This document shows positions 43,807 to 53,448 of a stretch of DNA of 64,000 nucleotides, in pieces. Position 1 is the first letter of the stretch. Every line of letters starts with the position of its first letter. Position numbers and translations under genes: made by a program. The notes beneath the pieces were generated by a model. It was not told the origin of the DNA, did no database searches, and saw only the letters and a program-made list of their open reading frames with translations. This DNA is from Ectobius pallidus (lineage: Eukaryota > Arthropoda > Insecta > Blattodea > Ectobiidae). The stretch spans positions 9,106,530 through 9,170,529 of the forward strand of contig CAXKWD010000006.1 of the NCBI GenBank assembly GCA_964059195.1, read 5' to 3'.

Positions 43807-44344
43807 CATGGCCGTGCGTAATGGGTGGGGCCGCAGCCCCCTCTGGAAATTTTGTTTATACATAAATCTATAAACTAAATTATTATAACTATTAACAACT
43901 AATATGAAGTGAGGCTTATGTTTCCACATACTATAATATGAGTTGTTTGGACAAAATCAAGAAAAACGAGTGGTAACAGCTGACTACCTCAGATATGAGC
44001 ATGTAGGAATAATTAATTGCACTAAACTTGAAATCATTTCCAGCCAAGCAATTTATTGCAATGAAGGTAAAGCAATGGATGTAGTCTGACCCATTCTTTG
44101 TGAATAGTAGGCCAATCTGTGAAATTGTAAGGGGTAGATAATATATTAAATTTTTACTGTGTATCCATAGGCCTACTCATGGGCCAACTACGGTACATTA
44201 AATCAAGGATGTGGATGATGATGATGTGGATAATAATAATAATTATTATTGTTATTAAAGTAGCATAGTGTTGGTGGGGGGTGGCAATAATTTATTCATT
44301 TGCCCCCCCCCCCCCTTTTGACAAAATTTCTGCGGGCGTCCATG
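43807..44344. mobile_element. hAT-like element, 538 bp, TIR catgg..cg
   Basis: Ends catggccgtgcgtaatggg and cgggcgtccatg are imperfectly inverted, with aaattttgt / acaaaattt just inside. Flanks are catgagcc and catgagct (43799-43806 and 44345-44352), 7 of 8 identical. Interior AT-rich with an ATT/TAA tract; no ORF. Confidence 0.55.
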
Positions 44345-44358
44345 CATGAGCTAAAAAG

Positions 44359-44595
44359 CTATTGCATCGCCCAGAAAATGTGCATTTGTTCGATTTTCAT
44401 AGTTAATTTATACACATCAGAATTTGTCCAAATGCGCAAATCATGTACTGACCCTGGCCAAGTAGCGTCAACACTAGTGAATAGTTCTTTAGAATTACAA
44501 ATAGCTTGTACATTAATACTGGCCACCACTTTTCGGTTAAAATACCTAGGTGAGTTCCACAAATTTAAAGTACACAAGAGCGAAAAGTAGAGCAA
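44359..44595 (-). pseudogene. HARBI1-like nuclease fragment
   Basis: The minus-strand frame gives NRKVVASINVQAICNSKELF, then DATWPGSVHDLRIWTNSDV. This matches the central stretch of PIF/Harbinger nucleases (HARBI1 type: 'FS.NVQ.VCD....F......WPGS.HD.RIW..S'), which carry the DDE catalytic residues; the Asp in HDLRIW is present. Only about 78 codons remain. It lies within the element bounded by 42212 and 48484, beside the hAT-like element at 43807-44344, which may have split it. Probably a remnant of the outer element's own transposase. Confidence 0.8.
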
Positions 44596-45028
44596 TAGAA
44601 CACAAACGCCGAAAAGTTGTTGGGACCAGAGTATGCCCTATGGTCAAGGCTCCGAGGGCGGTAGAGGGCAAAAAAAAGTCGTCTGCATGAATGCTAGGCT
44701 TCTATATGGATAGGTACATGAGTACAATAAATAGATCCTATTGCAGCAGGAAAAGTAGTCTATATCGTTCCTGCTATTCAGCTTTTGCAGAGTCAGATTA
44801 ATGGAGATTTTTAGGAAATTATTGCATCAATAACACAATAAATTATAAGAAGTACTGCACTTTGATTCACACCGACATTTTCTACTACTCCAGTCAGTGG
44901 ATCGTCTATGCATTGTAAGAGAATTCACTTCGTTTCTTCCTCTCCTATTTCACTAATTTCCAGACCCAGAAAGTTTTGTGGTAGCTATCTGACATTTTCT
45001 TTCCAAAATGTGCGTAGACATTTATAAT
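44596..45028. other. Unassigned part of the outer element
   Basis: No ORF, repeat or RNA recognised. Confidence 0.3.
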
Positions 45029-45666
45029 TAGGGTTTGGATGATTATGAACTGTCATATTTTTATTCTGACCTCCATTCTCGCCGCAAACACAAATTAAAC
45101 GTGAATTGCACATTTGTTATCCTAATAGGACCATTTTCATTTTGCATGTAATGTCATATTTTTGTCATTTTCATGGTCTTGGTCATATTTGTAATTTAAC
45201 GTCATATTGCAGTTATAAACGCGGTAGAAGAGCACAATTATGTAGTATGCGCACTCAATTGCCGACTTAAATTTTTTTCCAAAAATGAGTCACAAAATAT
45301 TTTGGTTTTACTGTAACTGAAATGTGAAGGGACAGTAACAAGTCATAGCACAATTACCTCTTCTTCCTCCTTGTTGTTAACAACTTCCAATAGACAGGTT
45401 TTAAAAATATTTTCAGTTCACATTTGCATTGGTATCTGGAAACATTAACAGAATAGAAGTTTTTACAAGTAAAACTGTAAATCACATGTAAAATTGTTAA
45501 AAAAAAAAGTGACAATATGATTGAATTAATGTGATATAAGAATTTAGTGTCATTTAAAGGAAAAGTAAACTAAAAATTCAGTATCATTTTCTTCATACGG
45601 ATTGAAAGAGAATGTTTTTAAGAAATGATATTCACTGTTAGAAATGTTTTACACCTTCACATTTAA

Positions 45667-46650
45667 GACGAGTTTCTAAATTCATCAATGGATCCATCCG
45701 ATGGCATCGAGCTTTCATCAGAGCGTTTTTAATTTCATTGATGGAATCCATCGGCTATCCATCAAAGCGTTCTCTGAGTTCAGATGAGTTTGCGCTGGTT
45801 TCCATCGACTGGCATCGGTTCCATCGTACTTGAACGTCCGATGGATCAGATGAATCACCGCCATTATGACGAATTGACAATTCAAACTTATGTCATGGAG
45901 ACAGCGCATAGCCTATAAGATTCATAACTACATATCGTAGACTGAATTACTCACACATAATTAGTAGTTAAACTTATTTTTGAGGAGTCGTTACCCGATT
46001 CCTCATAAAGGGCTAAAACTGAAAAAGAAAGAAGCAAATACAGTCTATTAGTTTGCAGTCATAATAAATTCTTACAATGGCTTGCATTTTTAGTCACACT
46101 TAACTTATTTCGGCTTTTGTTGTTGAAATTGTTAAAATTATAAAATATAGACCATATAAAATAATAGGCTTATTACTAATTTCGGGTCAATTTGAAAACA
46201 TAAAACTACAGTACTGTAATGTGTATAGTATAAAACACACAGACTGTCTAAGTAGCCTACTGTGATAAACCAATTTTATGTAATAAATACCGACGAGTCT
46301 GTCTTTGCGATAAGATATTAATTTAATGTAGAACTCACTTTTTTAATTTTTTTATTTAATATATTATTATTATAATCAGTTTTCATTGTATTAAATGTAA
46401 ATGCAAATCAATCAAGCCCATACTTTTTTTTTGGTGGGAAAATAATAAACCGGAGTTACCATGCCATCGCTAATATTTTACAATTTTATATGTAGTTATT
46501 ATGTTGGCGCTCCCGAAAACATCGGTTTGGTCAACAAATGGTTTTTAAATTCATCAGTCATCACGAATCCATCGAGAAAAAATTGCGAAATCCAGCTTTC
46601 CAGTCGGTGGAATCCATCGTTCATCAGTCCGATGAATTTAGAAACTCGTC
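45667..46650. mobile_element. 984-bp TTAA-flanked MITE, TIR gacgagtttctaaattcatc
   Basis: Perfect inverted ends (gacgagtttctaaattcatc and its complement) are flanked by tttaa (45662-45666 and 46651-46655). Subterminal sequence is dense in gatggatcc/tccatcg words. No ORF. A TTAA TSD fits piggyBac- or Kolobok-type mobilisation. Confidence 0.8.
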
Positions 46651-46798
46651 TTTAATCACAAAACGAATCTCTTTATTGTAACGCGATGGGTGCGTGACGT
46701 CACGCTTGACGAAGGCTTGGCTCAGTCTCGCCCGGTGAAAGACATTTCACGGCATTCTGTCTACTGTTACAGTTTTTTAGTGAGTATCTGTTCAAACA

Positions 46799-47266
46799 AT
46801 GGTTTATTGTTGTGTTGTGGGGTGTACAAACTCATCGTCGAAGAGTGATAACACACTTAAAATATCTTTCCATCGATTTCCCACAGAGATAAGTCACCCG
46901 AACGTAAATAAGCAATGGCTGATAAAAATAAAAAGAGAAAAATTTGTTCCTACTAAATACAGTACGGTTTGTTCACAACATTTTGAAGAAAATGATACCG
47001 AGCTTTTGGTACAGTTACGAACACAGTTATCTGGAGAAACCCCGCAATCTGTTTAAAAAAGAAGTGCTGTGCCATCACTTCTTTTGCGTGGGAAATCTGA
47101 AACACCGCCAATGAAGAAAAGAAAATCGTCATACTCGAGGAAGAAGGAAATGAGAGAGTTGTTGCAAGATTTGAATAGTAATCCTTCAGTATCCGGGAAT
47201 GGACAAATCATGAATGTGGAATCTAGTAAGTTATTTATGACGAAAATTCAGTTTCTAACAGAGTAG
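46799..47266 (+). pseudogene. THAP-domain (zinc-finger) transposase N-terminus with one in-frame stop
   Basis: ATG at 46799 starts MVYCCVVGCTN. The C2CH set is visible as CVVGC near the start and CSQHF at about residues 60-64, with FHRFP and KQWLIKI between, as expected for a THAP DNA-binding domain (~90 residues). A TAA at 47054-47056 stops the frame; the same frame continues as KRSAVPSLLLRGK, where AVPSLL occupies the place of the conserved AVPTIF motif, then a basic coiled region up to 47266. The stop is therefore an interruption and not a natural end. The protein would bind terminal repeats of the transposon. The catalytic RNase H-like domain expected downstream is missing. Confidence 0.85.
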
Positions 47267-47367
47267 GCGTTCAGTGTGAACTAGGAAATGAAACTTATGT
47301 CAATGTTTGCACAGATTCATTGAATGTTTCTTCTAGAAATTGTGATTTAGATAGCTCTTTTAGCATT

Positions 47368-47781
47368 TCAGAAATTTCTACTACCGCAAAAGATGATTCT
47401 GAATCTGAAAGTGACTCTGTTCGTATCTTGAAAAATGTTTTGTTTTTGAACTGTATTAGCTCTAAGTATTAACTGATAACGCCTGGCAACTAGTGTATCT
47501 TTATTTATAATAACGCTATCGAATGAGCAATGTCGTGTTATACAGTCTACAACCCCCTTCTGTTCACAAATTACTTCACGGTCCCAACAACACACACTTT
47601 CGTGGCCCGTTTTCATATGTACACACAGCCCAAATTTACACCATTCCGTATTTTCTTTTCTTCCTTGCAATTCTTTAAATAATTCCTTGTCATTTTCTTT
47701 TCGTGTGATATTAATTTGTGAATACCGAGATTTGTCCTTAGAAGGTAACATTGCAGGCATCTCTATCAACAACAAACACAA
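47368..47781 (-). CDS. Cysteine-rich ORF resembling the P2X7 receptor C-terminal ('ballast') domain
   Basis: The 137-codon minus-strand ORF contains ENTEWCKFGLCVHMKT, then SVCCWDREVIC, then DCITRHCSFDSVIINKDTLV. The spacing W-C-x-x-G-x-C ... C-C ... C-I-T-x-H ... F matches the zinc-binding P2RX7_C type domain that occurs in many invertebrate proteins outside true receptors. No transmembrane segment is seen, so it is not an ion channel. It lies inside the Kolobok-like element, convergent with the THAP frame, about 100 bp away. It could be a second element-encoded protein or captured cargo. A start at 47781 is plausible but unproven. Confidence 0.6.
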   Translation of the reverse strand: MCLLLIEMPAMLPSKDKSRYSQINITRKENDKELFKELQGRKENTEWCKFGLCVHMKTGHESVCCWDREVICEQKGVVDCITRHCSFDSVIINKDTLVARRYQLILRANTVQKQNIFQDTNRVTFRFRIIFCGSRNF

Positions 47782-48487
47782 ATGAGACTTTGGGGTGTAT
47801 TAGAAACACAGGCGCGAGCATTACAGTAGCTGTTGTCCTGCCAGCAAGTTAGTCAGGAGTGACGTCACAGGAGCGTTTTACTTCACCCGTACAAGGCGTA
47901 ATATTGGGCACCTGAAGTTCACGAGATCACCATTCGTTTCGTAATTCAAAGCTCCGTGCGATGAGATTAAAATTAGAAAATGGTATTTTTTTAGTTTACC
48001 CTTCCTTTAACGTGGAACATTTATTTTTAGAAAATATGGTCCTCTATAAGGTCATATTTAGGATTTTTTAGTCATATTTAGTCACTTTTAAAGTCATATT
48101 TGCAGTTGTATTCTCCATTTTTTTTTTTGTCATAAACATCGGAACCCTATTTATAATCAATCACCGATGAGTTTCTGCAAGTTTTTTTACATCTAAACTA
48201 TCAAATACTTTGCCATTGCAGTAAACTAGTGTTGCGCAGTTTATTTGAAGTCACATATTGAGGTTACTCCAAAATTTGTGAGCAATTTCTCCAAACTATG
48301 AGTAAAAAGTAATTTTTAATGATACCAAAGTGAGCAAATTGTGCAACACTGAATGTTGTTGAGCAAATTCTCTTAGCTGGAGAAATTGCTCTTAAGATGA
48401 GTAAATTTTAATGATACGGATGCACGTGAAATTTTCTCAAAGCTTGGAGTAAAAAGTAATTTCTCATCTTTATTCATATGACCCATT

Positions 48488-48735
48488 ATTAGGTAATGGT
48501 GGAGCTAGTAGCACCGCAGAAATACTAGAAGCACTGAAAATTTTGAAAATGTTAATTTTTCGTTAATTTTTCTCCCTTTTCTCCTCTTTTCCCTATTACC
48601 TCCCGCCTCTCCTTCACCCTACCTACCTATTTGGCACCTATTCCTATCCTACAAGTTTTCGCACCTACGGGGATTCGATCCCGGGACCGCTAGCGTTATA
48701 GGCTATCGCTTTAACCACTACGCCATTAGTGATTG
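48488..48735 (-). mobile_element. tRNA-derived SINE, family A
   Basis: On the minus strand the head carries an A box (gcgtagtggttaaagcgata) and a B box (ggtcccgggatcgaatcccc). The body gtaggtagggtgaaggagag matches family A at 8770-9017. The 3' end abuts the Harbinger-like element, which split it, with the last bases at 42196-42210. Confidence 0.8.
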
Positions 48736-48984
48736 TTGCGTCAAAAATCGAGAATTCTTCTAGCCTATTTCAGTTCAGAGATGTGTAGTAGCCTACATGA
48801 TAAATAGTACGAAGGATATTGTTTTATATAATTGTGAAATGTTATGTTGGCTCTGAAAAGAGCCTTTTGGTTCTAGAGAAGTTTTAAATAGGACAGGTGT
48901 ATATATTAAATATGTTATGAACGAAGTTGTCGTTTGGGTATCAAACCATTTAAATCTTGAACTCTTCCCTGTGCAATATCATAG

Positions 48985-49103
48985 TACATCCTCTCTCGTA
49001 TTTTGAATATTTGGTACAAGGCGCACTCTCGTATTTTGAATAATTGGTACAAGGGGCACTCTTGCATCATTGGAATCGTATTTTAAATATTTGGTACAAG
49101 GGG
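48985..49103. repeat. ~33-bp minisatellite, tttggtacaaggggcactct units
   Basis: Three to four degenerate copies of the unit also found at 42862-42995. Confidence 0.75.
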
Positions 49104-49222
49104 TAGGGAGTGTCGAGTGAGTCAGCGCGGGCACGGTCGGGAGTGCCGAGCGGTGGTCGCCGGCTGTCAGCTGCTGTTGCCATAGCAATGCAATGGGCGG
49201 AGCCTAAATTGCACCTTATATT

Positions 49223-49630
49223 TGTCTTTAGCCGAAAGATCTGATGCCTTGATTCTATCTAGTTCTTCTGGTTGCTGTATGTTAGGTGTATCCAAAGAGA
49301 AAAAACCGTATGAGGCGATGGGTGCGATTTTCAAGTGGAAGGGGCTGATCGCAGTTTTCCAAGTTTTGGGATGGCTAGGGTTGCCTTAATCGCTGCTATT
49401 GATTTTTCTTCCACTTGTTTGGAGAAGGATTGGTACATAGTCTGTAGCGTTATTCCAAAGTACTTGGAGGATTTGACAATCTCTAATTCCTGATCTGCAC
49501 ACGTGAATTTATCCACCTGTGTGGTCATCCACCATTTTGAAATTTCATTATTTTGGTTTTGGGGAAAAAGCCAAGGGTAGACTAGGGAATATAGCGTTTT
49601 CCTTACTATATTACAATGTTCACTAGGCAT
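49223..49630 (-). pseudogene. Non-LTR reverse transcriptase fragment (thumb region)
   Basis: The minus-strand frame reads KSSKYFGITLQTMYQSF and KSIAAIKATLAIPKLGK. After a frameshift near 49331 it continues as HLKIAPIASYG and EELDRIKASD. 'KYLGITLQ..G.SF' and 'FHLKIAP.ASYG' are typical of the region after the YADD motif of insect LINE RTs. The sequence then runs into the dispersed gcaccttatatttg motif (49206-49238). Only a short, shifted piece remains. Confidence 0.65.
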
Positions 49631-49904
49631 TTCCAGTTGTATATCAGTAATAAACAGTGTGAACCAACGGTAAATACCTGATCAATAGACGAAATAAAGA
49701 CGCACCGTTTTGTGTACTCACTCCATTAGAATTCAATACCCTTGCACCGGTAACCTTCAACATTATGGCGAAATGGAACTTTGCGCCCCACACTGCTTCC
49801 CTTTCCACTCACCACTTGCCTGGCTGCTTCCGCATACCGCCTGCCCTGCAGCACATGTCATCATGCCTGTAGGCGCTACTCAACGCCGGTAATGCATGAT
49901 TGCA

Positions 49905-50085
49905 ATTGACATGTCACCTCATATTTCACAATAAAGAAAGCCCCTTGCACCTCCACATAATATTTCACAATTAAAAAAATGACCCTTCCAACAAAATAGG
50001 CTATTTCACAATACAAAAAATATCCTTGCACCATACATAATATTTCATAATTATAAAAAACGCTGTATTGTAACATAAAATGTGG
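49905..50085. repeat. Degenerate ~50-bp tandem repeat, ataatatttcacaatt units
   Basis: Three to four imperfect copies combining catattt-cacaat, aaaa, and cccttgcacc. The cccttgcacc word also recurs in the adjacent duplication. Confidence 0.6.
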
Positions 50086-50247
50086 CTTAATTCATGCAGA
50101 AATTCCCTTGCACCAACACTACTCTTTTCATAACCAACAAAATATATCAAAATTATAAAAGCCGATTCTTGCGTTAAAACTCATGAAACGCCCCTATCAT
50201 AACTCAAATATACGAAAGCTTCCTTCAGTGCTCAACATTCACTCGTG

Positions 50248-50480
50248 GTGTAATGGTTAAGACTCCTGGCTATAATGCTAGGGGTCCCGAGTTCAAATCC
50301 TGGTCGATCCAAAATTTACTATTAGGAATAGGTCTCAAATAGGTAGGTAGGGTGAAGAGGAGGAGAGAGGAAGGAGATGGGAAAGGAAGAGAAGAAGAGA
50401 ATAAGGAAAAAATCAATTATTTTTTTTCTGTTTCATCAGTTGCTTAAGAGATGGCGCCAGCATCGCTGCTGGTAGTTCAA
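50248..50480 (+). mobile_element. tRNA-derived SINE, family A (first duplicated copy)
   Basis: A box ctcgtggtgtaatggttaag and B box gtcccgagttcaaatcctgg, then ataggtaggtagggtgaaga and a purine-rich body ending in agatggcgccagcatcgctg. Confidence 0.8.
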
Positions 50481-50489
50481 ATTTCCAAA

Positions 50490-50581
50490 ACTATTATATT
50501 ATTATTTGTTTTTTCATATCATGTTCCCTTGTGTAATTGTCATATTGTTTGTGTTTCTGTTTTTCTTTTCTGTGTGTTTTT

Positions 50582-50613
<32 letters not shown>

Positions 50614-50738
50614 ATTGTTGTAGCATTAGCTTAATTATTTTGAATATCACTTGAATTGAATCTGGTGTATTGTGTAAGCGAGAATATTGTAATTGGGCAT
50701 TAGCCTGTAATATTCTTAGTACAATAAATAAATAAATG
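50490..50738 (+). mobile_element. 5'-truncated LINE 3' end with (AAAT)n tail
   Basis: Contains (CTTT)n (50580-50612), then ttgggcattagcctgtaat and cttagtacaataaataaataaat. A 3' UTR of this form followed by AAAT repeats is common among insect LINEs. It interrupts the first duplicated unit and is absent from the second. Confidence 0.55.
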
Positions 50739-50983
50739 TCAACGCTAGGGGAGGGAGTTAGAGAGTTGGAGTGAGGGACTCGCATAAGGCGTAAAGTTCT
50801 GTTTTCCCTTAAATATGGCTTAATTGATGCAGGAAAATTCCCTTGCACCAACACTACCGGTACTCTTTTCATAACTAACAAAATATCTCAAAATTATAAA
50901 AACCGATTCTTGCGTTAAAACGCATGAAATCCCTCCCTATCATAACTCAAATATATGAAAGCTTCCTTCAGCGTTCAACATTT

Positions 50984-51225
50984 ACTCGTGGTGTAATGTC
51001 TAGCTATAATGCTAGGGGTCCTAAGTTCAAGTCCCGGGTCGAACCAAAATTTACTAGTAGGAATAGGTCTCAAATAGGTAGGTAGGATGAAGAGGAGGTG
51101 AGAGGAAGGAGACGAGAAAGGAAGAGAAGAAGAGAATAAAGAAGAAATAAATTATTTTTTCTGTTTCATCAGTTGCATAAGAGATGGTGCTACCGTCGCT
51201 GCTAGTAGTTCAAATGCCGCTCCTA
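50984..51225 (+). mobile_element. tRNA-derived SINE, family A (second duplicated copy)
   Basis: Same order as 50248-50480 but with about 10 bp missing between the A and B boxes (gtaatgtctagctataatgc), and a B box aagttcaagtcccgg. Confidence 0.8.
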
Positions 51226-51488
51226 ATAGAGGGATTGAGAGTAGGAGTGGGGGACTCGGTTGTGTCATAATGTAGCCTACCATTTTCCCTTACTTTGCAT
51301 CATCTTGCGGGCAGCGGTAAAAAGCTTCTGCATTTAGTTCAGTAATGATAGGTAAATTCTAGGTCAGTGACAGGTTTTGTTAGGTTAGGAACATTTATGT
51401 TAGTTTTGGAGCAAATAAGTTAATTTTATCAAAAACATTGGTCTAAGAATAAAAAAGTGGATCTTGATTAAAAATAATACATACATAC

Positions 51489-52181
51489 GTTTCAGTCCGC
51501 TCCTCCAGACCTTCCTCAGGTAGACTGATTAGAAATTATAGCCTCCGGTGTGAGGATATCATCTCGATACACTGCCTGACAAGAATCGATCATGACCCCT
51601 GTATATCTCCCGTGCTTGTCGATCCATTCTCTTGGAAGACTATAATCTCTGCTCTCCAAATGACTTGTAGGGACCGGGGGGAACTTAACCACATGGTTTT
51701 TACCAAACATGCTCTTAATAAGCTCCAGCCATTCTTCACCTAAATCCCCGTATTAACTATTTAAAGAAGCCTCTCCTTTGCTTATTATCCTGCATGCATC
51801 ATACACCTTCCTTTTTATCTTCTCATGTTCCACTTTCAATAATTTCACTTCTCCAATATAGTGTCCATCCGATATCATATGCTGACTTAACCCAGTTGCC
51901 AGTTTACCATTTTTAATGTCCCTTTCATGCTCCTTAATCCGTATTTTGATATCACGACCTGTTTCTCCCACATATTCCCTTCCACAGTTCCTACATGTCA
52001 CTTGGTACACTCCTGGTAATTCCATGATGTCACTTTCTTTTCCTATTCGTTTATATTGTGAAAATATCTCCCCAACCGATTTTCCAGCTCTGTACGCAGG
52101 TACCAGCCCATGTTTCTGGAATACTTTCCCTAATCTCTCACTCACACCTGGTTGGTAAGGTAGTCCTATGTAAAGTAACAA
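51489..52181 (-). mobile_element. Penelope-like element, 3' coding part
   Basis: A GIY-YIG endonuclease ORF on the minus strand is followed at its stop codon by a ctgagga..gaaac word pair typical of hammerhead cores in Penelope-like elements. The reverse transcriptase part is missing upstream. Confidence 0.7.
51516..52181 (-). pseudogene. Penelope-like C-terminal GIY-YIG endonuclease, one in-frame stop
   Basis: From 52181 the frame gives IGLPYQPGVSERLGKVFQKH, then ELPGVYQVTCRNCGREYVGE and TGRDIKIRIKEHERDI. This is the GIY-YIG module of Penelope-like elements: GVY...YVG, the catalytic Arg region (TGR, RIKEH), and a downstream Glu. A TAA at about 51753 stops the frame after SLNS, but the same frame continues as GDLGEEWLELIKS to a TGA at 51516-51518. 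The protein normally nicks DNA to start reverse transcription at transposon ends. The RT domain that should precede it is absent, so this is a truncated, broken copy. Confidence 0.85.
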
Positions 52182-52282
52182 ACAGCAACTTTTTGTCCCA
52201 CCTGTAATGTTGATAGTTTTACTAAATTATTATTGATATTAAAATCAGTATGAAGTCTTTTATACAGTAGAGCATGTTCAAT

Positions 52283-52544
52283 TAAAATTAAAATTAGTCA
52301 AACATTAAAAACACTTTTTGCTCCACTTACATTATTTATGTAGAACCGGTTTCCAGGGAAGAAGCTCCCTCATCCTCAGCTGATGGTTGACTCATCCTCA
52401 GCTGATGGTTGATTCATCCTCAGCTGATGGTTGACTTCAACAATCAGCTGAGGATGAGGGAGCTTCTTCCCTGGAAACCGGTTCTACATAAATAATGTAA
52501 GTGGAGCAAAAAGTGTTTTTAATGTTTGACTAATTTTAATTTTA
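52283..52544. repeat. Near-perfect palindrome with central 27-bp repeats
   Basis: The arms 52283-52390 and 52437-52544 are reverse complements (ctccacttacattatttatg ... agctgaggatgagggagctt). The loop holds extra copies of atcctcagctgatggttga, so three occur in a row at 52371-52435. Each arm carries a ctgagga..gaaac pair. Probably two inverted termini of a Penelope-like element. Confidence 0.8.
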
Positions 52545-53448
52545 CCGGTATTATTGATGAGTTAAATAAATTTCTGACAATCTGGAAACAATTTATAATT
52601 TGTATTTAATCCCTCATATCTTCATTCATAACAACATCAAGACCCTAACAGTAATAGCAGAACAGCAAATTAACTGTTTTTGTGTATTGTTAAAATCATT
52701 GTCCATGTCCAAATTATGTCCCACCCGTAATTGATTTTGAAAAAATAAACTTAAAATAATGCTTTGCATGTAGTGGGGAGGAGAAGGCATTGTAAATGTG
52801 AAGAACCAATTCTAGTTTATTATTTATGATATGTAATAAGCAAAAATAGTTCTCATATGCTAGAATGTCCCGCCCGTAATTATGAAATGGCTGAGATGCT
52901 GCTGCACAATTTAATTGTAAGTTTGGGCTTCAAAAATATGGAGAAATACCCAAAATAACATATTTTAAAATTGAGTTATCAAAAGTAGTATGTAATAGCT
53001 TTCTTTTGGTGTACAGTATTATTAGTTTCAATTTTTTGAGAATGTGAATCTCTTCTCATGGACAGACCCATATTGCACGAATGGGTCAAGCGTATATGGA
53101 TTATGCTGAAATCTTTTTGGTTTTAAAATTGACGATTCAAAATAATATTAAACATATTATGACATTCAACCGTTTTATAGAACTTAACAGGCTTACATGA
53201 ATAGGGCTCGTTTTGTTAACTTTGTGCTCGCCTGTTATATTTTGTATAAGGGTCTTTCATCGTAAATGACTAAGTTATAGAATTATTATATTGATTGTTA
53301 GTATCCAAAGTACACAGTCCCCTTGATGAGCCCTTCTATAAATACTAGATCAGATTTGATTCCTTTGTGCTACCAATTATTATCAACAGTACATCGCAAT
53401 GAAAAATTTATATAAATTAATTAGTCGTTATTACTTGAGCCTGTACCT
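52545..53448. other. Spacer with recurring 'tgtcccacccgtaatt' word
   Basis: AT-rich, no ORF. The word atgtccc(a/g)cccgtaatt occurs at about 52715 and 52865, and a diverged form (gtcccacctgtaatgtt) lies at 52195. Confidence 0.4.

Larger units (their letters stand above)
45558..48006 (+). mobile_element. Kolobok-like DNA transposon (TTAA TSD) with THAP gene and P2X7-C-like ORF
   Basis: Ends aggaaaagtaaactaaaaa and tttttagtttacccttcct are inverted, with TTAA at 45554-45557 and 48007-48010. Inside are a THAP-domain reading frame (46799-47266, +) and, pointing toward it, a cysteine-rich ORF (47368-47781, -). THAP transposases with TTAA TSDs are typical of Kolobok; P elements also carry THAP but make 8-bp TSDs. 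A 984-bp MITE is nested at 45667-46650. The catalytic domain is not visible. Confidence 0.65.
45029..48149. mobile_element. hAT-like element, TIR tagggttYggatg
   Basis: Ends tagggtttggatg and catcggaacccta are flanked by perfect 8-bp direct repeats tttataat (45021-45028 and 48150-48157). Subterminal regions share gtcatattt words, repeated several times at each end. Without the Kolobok-like insertion about 670 bp remain, with no transposase. Confidence 0.8.
42212..48484. mobile_element. Harbinger-like element hosting five younger insertions
   Basis: The ends gggtcgtatgaataaa and tttattcatatgaccc are inverted, and ATT lies on both sides (42209-42211 and 48485-48487). The subterminal regions repeat gagcaatttctcc/ggagaaatt words in inverted pairs. 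It contains a HARBI1-like nuclease fragment (44359-44595) that fits the superfamily. It sits in the 3' part of a SINE A: the SINE sequence continues on both sides. Nested inside are elements at 42526, 43807, 45029, 45558 and 45667. Confidence 0.65.
50085..51290. repeat. Tandem segmental duplication carrying SINE A copies
   Basis: The block 50085-50480 (tggcttaattcatgcag ... SINE) is repeated at 50812-51225 with a few percent change. The downstream words gagggagttagagagttgga and gagggattgagagtaggagt also correspond. The first unit is lengthened by a retrotransposon 3' end (50490-50738). Confidence 0.8.

Noticed and set aside
47368..47781. P2X7 receptor gene
   Set aside because: No transmembrane or ligand-binding region is present; only the C-terminal cysteine pattern matches, and it lies within a transposon.
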